NCBI RefSeq assembly: GCF_037963865.1
Contig: NZ_CP150170.1
Coordinates: forward strand, 62,001-126,000
Length of the DNA: 64,000 bases
Reading direction: 5' to 3'
From: Paenibacillus sp. FSL R10-2734
GTDB lineage: Bacteria > Bacillota > Bacilli > Paenibacillales > Paenibacillaceae
This document shows, piece after piece, positions 59,228-64,000 of this stretch. Position 1 is the first letter of the stretch, and every line of letters starts with the position of its first letter. Both the position numbers and the translations under genes were made by a program. The notes beneath the pieces are model-generated. The model did not search any database. It was not told where the DNA came from and worked only from the letters and a program-made list of their open reading frames with translations.

Positions 59228-59422
59228 CGGTCGCTTCGGACCGAGGAGACCCTATTTCCGAAAAATAAGCAGTTTCCGCATACGTTCGGACTCAGATGCA
59301 GCTATTCTCTCAAAATCACCCCAATTATACACATTTAGAGACTAATAAGAGCTATACAGTCCGTAACCCTAGCAAAATGAGCTAAAAATCAATAATAGCT
59401 GCAATACGGTCCGTTAGCTCCT
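59228..59422. repeat. Four-box intergenic array, family A, copy 3
   Basis: CGGACC at 59237, CGGAC at 59287, AGTCCG at 59358 and GGTCCG at 59408: spacings 50, 71 and 50 bp. The last box is AATAGCTGCAATACGGTCCG followed by TTAGC; the second is its reverse complement (CGGACTCAGATGCAGCTATT). The 590-bp tail-to-tail gap between sucB and the MFS gene otherwise holds only terminators. Confidence 0.82.
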
Positions 59423-59518
59423 CCAATGTTCTCCAACTGAGTAATCCATTCTGAATTCAGACCCTCTTAGTTTTTCATTTCGCCCGCTCCACCAATTCAG
59501 CGAGCTGCTGCCCACCAA

Positions 59519-59560
59519 CAAAAAAAGACGTACAACTGTGTGAGCTTGTACGTCTCTGTT
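59519..59560 (-). terminator. Terminator of the OFA transporter gene
   Basis: AGACGTACAA and TTGTACGTCT arms with seven T on the minus strand. Confidence 0.88.
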
Positions 59561-59594
59561 TAGATTAATTAGTTATCTTACACTCTTAGGCCGC

Positions 59595-60845
59595 TTAGGC
59601 CGTCCGTTCCGTAGCTTTGAGTCGAAGCGCCTTCTTCTCTTCTACCTTCTCCACCGGCGATTTCAGAGAAATCGCGATGATGCAGGCCAGCAGGCACAAG
59701 AGGCCGAAGATGACGAAGGTAGGTTTGAACCCGCCCAAGAAGACGGCGATGAACGAACCAGAAAGGGCACCGATACCGAAACCTTGGTAGACAACTCCAT
59801 AGTTCTTACTGTGATTCTTCAGTCCAAAGAAGTCACTAACAATGGCCGGGAACACTGTGATATTCCCCCCGAAGCAAAACGCTATGGCTGCCACACAAGT
59901 GAAGAAAAGCCCAAAATTCAAGGTCGCATAGCTAAGGGTCAACATAGCGGCTGCCGTTACAGCAAGCGAAGCGCCTACCAGCTTCAAACGGCTCATTTTG
60001 TCAGACAAAGCACCCAGAATTAAACGTCCAGCGGTATTAAAAATCGCAATCATCGCTACCGCACTAGCTGCCGTCTGCACATCAAGCCCAGCCAGCTGTA
60101 CGCCAATATCTTTTACAATACCGATCAAATACAGGCCACACATACAAGCGGTGAAGAAAATGATGAACAGGAGATAAGCTTCTTTTGTACGCAGCATTTC
60201 TTTTACCGTGTAATCTTTTTGTCCAGTTAGAGCCGAAGTCGATTTCGCACCCATTGATGCCACTTGTACCGGAGCCTCTCTTACAAGCAAGGCACCGATC
60301 ACAATCATCGCCATAACGATCATGCCCCAATACATAAATGTATTAGACACACCCACGGAGTCGATCAAACCACCATTGATATATTTAAAAATCAAGCTCC
60401 CCGTTCCGTAAGCACCCACGGACACACCAGAGATTAAACCTTTATTATTCGGAAACCATTTGATTAAGTTAGATAATGAAGTGATGTAAGCAGTACCGTC
60501 TGCAAAGCCCACAATCACACCAGCCAGTACATAGAACATTAGAAGCGAATTCGCCTGAGAGCTAAGGATTAATCCAAGACCAAGCATGATCCCTGCGGCA
60601 GCAGTCAACCGACGAAGACCGAAACGATCTTGCAATTTCCCTGCGAACAAAGTCGCGAAAGCGAGTGCAAAGCTCGTGATCGAAAACGTAATAGAAACAG
60701 AGTTGAGCTCCCATCCGAATTTTGTTACCAGATGTGCATTGAACAAGCTCCATGTATAAATGGTACCTAGACCCATCTGCATAATTACTGTTCCTAATAC
60801 GATAAGCCACCGTTTGGCGTTTTTATTGTCCATCGTCGAAGTCAT
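59595..60845 (-). CDS. OFA-family MFS transporter (YhjX-like)
   Basis: A 416-residue, 12-helix carrier of the oxalate/formate antiporter family: GLGTIYTWSLFNAHLVTKFGW in helix 1-2, GKLQDRFGLRRLTA as motif A, and YITSLSNLIKWFPNNKGL. E. coli YhjX belongs to this family and is induced by the pyruvate-responsive YpdAB pair. A LytS/LytTR pair is encoded directly upstream here, so pyruvate or a related organic acid is the likely substrate (inference). Confidence 0.88.
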   Translation of the reverse strand: MTSTMDNKNAKRWLIVLGTVIMQMGLGTIYTWSLFNAHLVTKFGWELNSVSITFSITSFALAFATLFAGKLQDRFGLRRLTAAAGIMLGLGLILSSQANSLLMFYVLAGVIVGFADGTAYITSLSNLIKWFPNNKGLISGVSVGAYGTGSLIFKYINGGLIDSVGVSNTFMYWGMIVMAMIVIGALLVREAPVQVASMGAKSTSALTGQKDYTVKEMLRTKEAYLLFIIFFTACMCGLYLIGIVKDIGVQLAGLDVQTAASAVAMIAIFNTAGRLILGALSDKMSRLKLVGASLAVTAAAMLTLSYATLNFGLFFTCVAAIAFCFGGNITVFPAIVSDFFGLKNHSKNYGVVYQGFGIGALSGSFIAVFLGGFKPTFVIFGLLCLLACIIAISLKSPVEKVEEKKALRLKATERTA

Positions 60846-60971
60846 GGTCTATTCCTTCTTTCTCTCTTGTTGTCTGCTACATGAGCTTCTATTGCCTCTT
60901 TATTGTAGCTAAACCAACGGATGTTGAGAGAAATCTGGCATGAGATGACGAAAATGAAGAATGAACTGCAT

Positions 60972-61700
60972 TTATATGCGCATGATCTGCCTGAATTCTT
61001 TTACCTTGCTACGACTTACCGGCACTTCAAAATCCAAATCATGCAGGCGCAGCAAGTACGTATTGTTGAACCACGGGATGATTTCCTTGATCTTGGACAG
61101 GTTAACGATATAGGAACGATGGCAGCGAAAAAAACGATCCTCAGGCAGTCGATTATAAAAATCGCTGATGCTGAGCGCCATACTATATTCCTCACCCTTA
61201 GTCATGACGCTCGTGCTTTTCTCCTGCGCGGAGGCGTAATAAATATCGTCGGCATTCACCACGATAATCTTTTCATTTTTCCACAGGTTCACCTTGTTAC
61301 TGACCGGATTACGTTCCTCATCCCCTTGACCCCCTCGGGCGGCGAATGCTCCTTCCAGCTTGTGCAGCATAGCTTTAATGCGAACCTCACTGTACGGTTT
61401 AAGAATATAATCAAACGCTTCTATCTCAAAAGCCTCAGCAGCATGCTCCTTATAAGCAGTAATAAACACTATGTATGGTTTCACCGAGAATCTGCTAATA
61501 TTCTGTGCCAACAGCACTCCATCGATGGAAGGAATATTAATATCCAGAAAAATCACATCTACCGTATCACTCTGCAAATATTTTAGCGCATCCAGTCCAT
61601 CTTCAAACTGTGCCGCAATCTTGATCCCACTGTGTGTTTCAATTAAATAAGCCAGCTCCTGCCTTGCCAGCTCTTCATCCTCTACGATGATCGCTCTCAT
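60972..61700 (-). CDS. LytTR-family response regulator (YpdB/LytR-like)
   Basis: A 242-residue regulator: receiver with IVEDEELARQEL, acceptor Asp in VIFLDINIPSIDG, LKPYSEVR, then a LytTR domain with RFFRCHRSYIVNLSKIKEII and PVSRSKVKEF. Its ATG overlaps the kinase stop (ATGA). It probably activates the adjacent MFS gene. The 126-bp gap to that gene includes GTTCAT/GTCAT steps that could be LytTR half-sites. Confidence 0.93.
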   Translation of the reverse strand: MRAIIVEDEELARQELAYLIETHSGIKIAAQFEDGLDALKYLQSDTVDVIFLDINIPSIDGVLLAQNISRFSVKPYIVFITAYKEHAAEAFEIEAFDYILKPYSEVRIKAMLHKLEGAFAARGGQGDEERNPVSNKVNLWKNEKIIVVNADDIYYASAQEKSTSVMTKGEEYSMALSISDFYNRLPEDRFFRCHRSYIVNLSKIKEIIPWFNNTYLLRLHDLDFEVPVSRSKVKEFRQIMRI

Positions 61701-63421
61701 AGCCCCTCCTTTTTGACATCAAAAAAGATATCCGTCCCTTTATCCAATCGCTGAATGGTAAGTCCCTTCCCATAAATCAGCTTTACCCGCTGGTGTACAT
61801 TAAAAAGTCCGATTTTATTCTCCGGCATATCACCTGTATAGACCTTCTCTATCGTTTCCTCACTGATGCCAGCTCCGGTATCCCGAATGCCAACACGTAT
61901 GGTTCCCCCTCGATCTTTTACAGAAATCGTTACCGTCCCTGTCCCTCTTACCTTAAGTATGCCATGTATAATCGCATTTTCTACAAGTGGCTGAATGATC
62001 AGACTCGGAATCCGAACCTCTACCTCATCAATATCGTAAAGCACGTTAAGACGGCTTCCGAATCGCGCTTTTTCAATCTCTACATATTGCTGAACCTGCT
62101 GCAGCTCTCGCTTGATGTCGATAAATTCATCCGTAAGCTCCAGATTGTATCTCATATAACCGGACAAATTCACAATCAGCTCACGCGCCTTATCCGGGTT
62201 AATCCGAATCGAGGACGCAATCGCGTTCAGCGCATTAAACAGAAAGTGTGGGTTAATGCTAGTCTGCAGCGCCTTCAGCTCCGCTTTGTTCGCCATTTCC
62301 TTAATGCCTTCCACTCGCGACACTTCCATTAGCGTAGAGATCATTTGCGACAGCCCTACGGCCATAGCTTGGAGAGAATAAGTAATCTTGTGGGCTCTGG
62401 TGTAATAGATTTTGAGCGCTCCCGTCACTTCACCTTTTTCCTTCAATGGAATAATAATCAGCGATTTAATCTCCGGATTCACATAATCACTATCGTCGTT
62501 ACGGATCGTAATTTCACCACTGGACAACGTCACTTTCGTTTCTTCACTTATAATTTCATTGGTCGTAGTATAATCCTCTTCTCCAACACCAACGTAAGCG
62601 AGAATGAGTCTTGTATCCGAAATAGCTACAGCGTCTGCACCGATATCTTCTTTGATAATTTGGCAGATGGTGCGCAGCGACTCGGGATTAATATTGCGAA
62701 AATAAGGCAAGGTCTTATTGGCAATATCCAGTGCCAGCTTGGACTGCTTCGCCGCAATCCGTTCCTTTTCACCTTCCACACTCTGCACTAGCATGACAAT
62801 CAGACCGACACTAATCTGGCTCATAATCATTGGAAAAGCAATTTTGGACACGATATCCACACCCAGCGACGACGGCTCAGCCATCACCAGAATGAGCAGC
62901 ATCGTCAGTGCTTCACAGGCCATCCCGGCCAGAATACCAGCCATCCAGCGACGTTCACCAGAAGTGCGGCGGTATATTATGCCTGACACAATCCCTGCGG
63001 TGATACTCGTAATCAGACAAGGAAGAGAGGTTACCCCTCCGATATCAATCAGAAAACGGTGAACCCCTGAGATGATACCTGTTATGAGTCCTACCCACGG
63101 CCCGAACAGAATCCCGCCGGACACGATGGCGATAATTCGCACGTTCACAAGCGAGCCTTCCACATTAATCCCACTATAGGTACCAAAGATGGCGAATAAA
63201 CTGAAGATCGTCGTCGCTATGGCAAGCTCCTGCGGGGCGTAGGTTCCTTTTTGAAAAATCTCTTTAAACCGCGGCAGACGAGTCAGCACAAACAGACACA
63301 TCAGCAGTAGCGCAGCTCTTTCGAATAATTGCAGTAATATCGTAAACGTATATTGCACGTTCTCCGCCTCCAAAGGACTAGATGTCGATTTATTATAAAG
63401 ATAGTTCATGCCTCTGTCCAT
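61697..63421 (-). CDS. LytS/YpdA-type sensor histidine kinase
   Basis: A 574-residue kinase. Six hydrophobic segments of the 5TMR-LYT sensor (NVRIIAIVSGGILFGPWVGL and FLIDIGGVTSLPCLITSI regions), a GAF-like domain (about 235-365), a His_kinase domain with INPHFLFNALNAIASS and a HATPase domain with LIIQPLVENAIIHG. Of the same architecture as YpdA and BtsS, which respond to pyruvate. First gene of the three-gene group ending with the OFA transporter. Confidence 0.92.
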   Translation of the reverse strand: MDRGMNYLYNKSTSSPLEAENVQYTFTILLQLFERAALLLMCLFVLTRLPRFKEIFQKGTYAPQELAIATTIFSLFAIFGTYSGINVEGSLVNVRIIAIVSGGILFGPWVGLITGIISGVHRFLIDIGGVTSLPCLITSITAGIVSGIIYRRTSGERRWMAGILAGMACEALTMLLILVMAEPSSLGVDIVSKIAFPMIMSQISVGLIVMLVQSVEGEKERIAAKQSKLALDIANKTLPYFRNINPESLRTICQIIKEDIGADAVAISDTRLILAYVGVGEEDYTTTNEIISEETKVTLSSGEITIRNDDSDYVNPEIKSLIIIPLKEKGEVTGALKIYYTRAHKITYSLQAMAVGLSQMISTLMEVSRVEGIKEMANKAELKALQTSINPHFLFNALNAIASSIRINPDKARELIVNLSGYMRYNLELTDEFIDIKRELQQVQQYVEIEKARFGSRLNVLYDIDEVEVRIPSLIIQPLVENAIIHGILKVRGTGTVTISVKDRGGTIRVGIRDTGAGISEETIEKVYTGDMPENKIGLFNVHQRVKLIYGKGLTIQRLDKGTDIFFDVKKEGL

Positions 63422-63506
63422 TCAGCCTGTCCTTTTATACCTCTATCGAAACTCTTGTTGTATGATATTAACAGAATGGAAACACGAATAAGCGGAGGTG
63501 CGCGGA

Positions 63507-64000
63507 TTGCAAAAAATAGAACACGAGGCAGACATCATTAAGCTGGTACAAAATGATCCCTGGATGATGGATATATTAGAAAAGGCTAGGTCGCTACAGC
63601 TGCCTGACTGGTGGGTATGCGCTGGATTTGTACGTGCAAAAGTCTGGGACACCCTACATGGCTTCGAAGAACGGACACCACTGCCAGACGTTGATGTTAT
63701 TTATTATGACGACAGTAATCTTCAAGAGGAAGTGGAGAAGCAATGGGAGGCGAAACTAAGAGCTTTAAACCCTAATGTCCCATGGTCTGTTAAAAATGAA
63801 GCAAGAATGCATACAGTCAACAACCTTGCACCCTATTCATCAGCTGTAGATGCTATCTCCAAGTTTCCGGAAACCGCCACAGCGCTTGGACTATCACTAG
63901 ATCCATCAGGTAAAATCATCTTAATCGCTCCACACGGAATTTCCGACGTGATTAATGTAGTATTACGACCTACCCCACATTTTACGGAAAACTCAAGCTT
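63507..64000 (+). CDS. Nucleotidyltransferase family protein (DUF925-like), truncated by the window edge
   Basis: Open from TTG 63507 (8 nt after GGAGG) to the right edge, 164 codons so far. The protein starts MQKIEHEADIIKLVQNDPWM and contains LPDWWVCAGFVRAKVWDTLH and LPDVDVIYYDDSN, where the Gly and the Asp-x-Asp pair fit a nucleotidyltransferase-like active site, and VNNLAPYSSAVDAISKFPET. This matches the PF06042-type family of unknown substrate. Divergent from the LytS-type kinase. Confidence 0.85.
   Translation, partial: MQKIEHEADIIKLVQNDPWMMDILEKARSLQLPDWWVCAGFVRAKVWDTLHGFEERTPLPDVDVIYYDDSNLQEEVEKQWEAKLRALNPNVPWSVKNEARMHTVNNLAPYSSAVDAISKFPETATALGLSLDPSGKIILIAPHGISDVINVVLRPTPHFTENSS

Noticed and set aside
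60900..60971. Definite LytTR or YpdB binding sites upstream of the OFA transporter
   Set aside because: GTTCAT-like steps are present but not as a clear direct repeat with the expected spacing; mentioned only as a possibility.

Overview
The window reads as a chromosomal segment of a low-to-mid-GC, spore-forming Firmicute, most probably a Paenibacillus. This is inferred from gene content: SinR/SinI/SipW/TasA matrix genes, Bce- and LytS-type two-component modules, a GH127 arabinofuranosidase with a divergent AraC regulator, and a TPP-controlled pyrimidine-precursor importer. Start codons are mixed (ATG, GTG, TTG) with strong AGGAGG-type ribosome sites. I saw no rRNA, tRNA, CRISPR array, phage or insertion sequence.

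Layout. 1-10 kb: end of a CcdC-like membrane gene, an LDH-family gene, a Zn/Cd P-type ATPase with an ArsR-type operator, a CPBP protease, an ArsR sensor, and a five-gene antimicrobial-peptide module (regulator, kinase, ATPase, two permeases). 10-19 kb: a flavin-fold stress protein, a divergent CorA-like protein, a TPP riboswitch with the thiamine-precursor operon (interrupted by a structured direct-repeat element), an exported flavoprotein and TagA. 18-27 kb: a beta-propeller protein, a drug MFS pump divergent from TetR, and a BceRS-BceAB module. 27-36 kb: acetyltransferase, methyltransferase, LysR, NUDIX, an ABC exporter behind a leader-ORF/terminator region, GH127 and AraC. 36-43 kb: an ECF sigma/DUF1835 fusion, an IF-3-like paralog, a histidine phosphatase and a YvfRSTU-like ABC/two-component operon. 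43-50 kb: nitroreductase, copper genes copA/copZ/csoR with CsoR boxes, an MFS/PadR pair and an aldo-keto reductase. 50.5-54.5 kb: a biofilm-matrix island. 54.8-59 kb: sucAB. 59.5-63.4 kb: an OFA transporter with a LytS/LytTR pair, then a truncated nucleotidyltransferase.

The most informative region is the matrix island. A tapA-like/sipW/tasA operon is preceded by three sequences matching the SinR dyad. It is followed by sinR, and then, on the opposite strand, by an unlisted 51-codon sinI whose leader is a clear class-I cyclic-di-GMP riboswitch. This suggests direct second-messenger control of the SinR antirepressor, a wiring unlike the B. subtilis sinIR operon.

The second main observation is a set of five intergenic arrays, in three sequence families, that share one geometry: four short boxes, two in each orientation, spaced about 51 / 61 or 71 / 51 bp. 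They occupy every tail-to-tail gene gap longer than 300 bp in the window and appear nowhere else in it.
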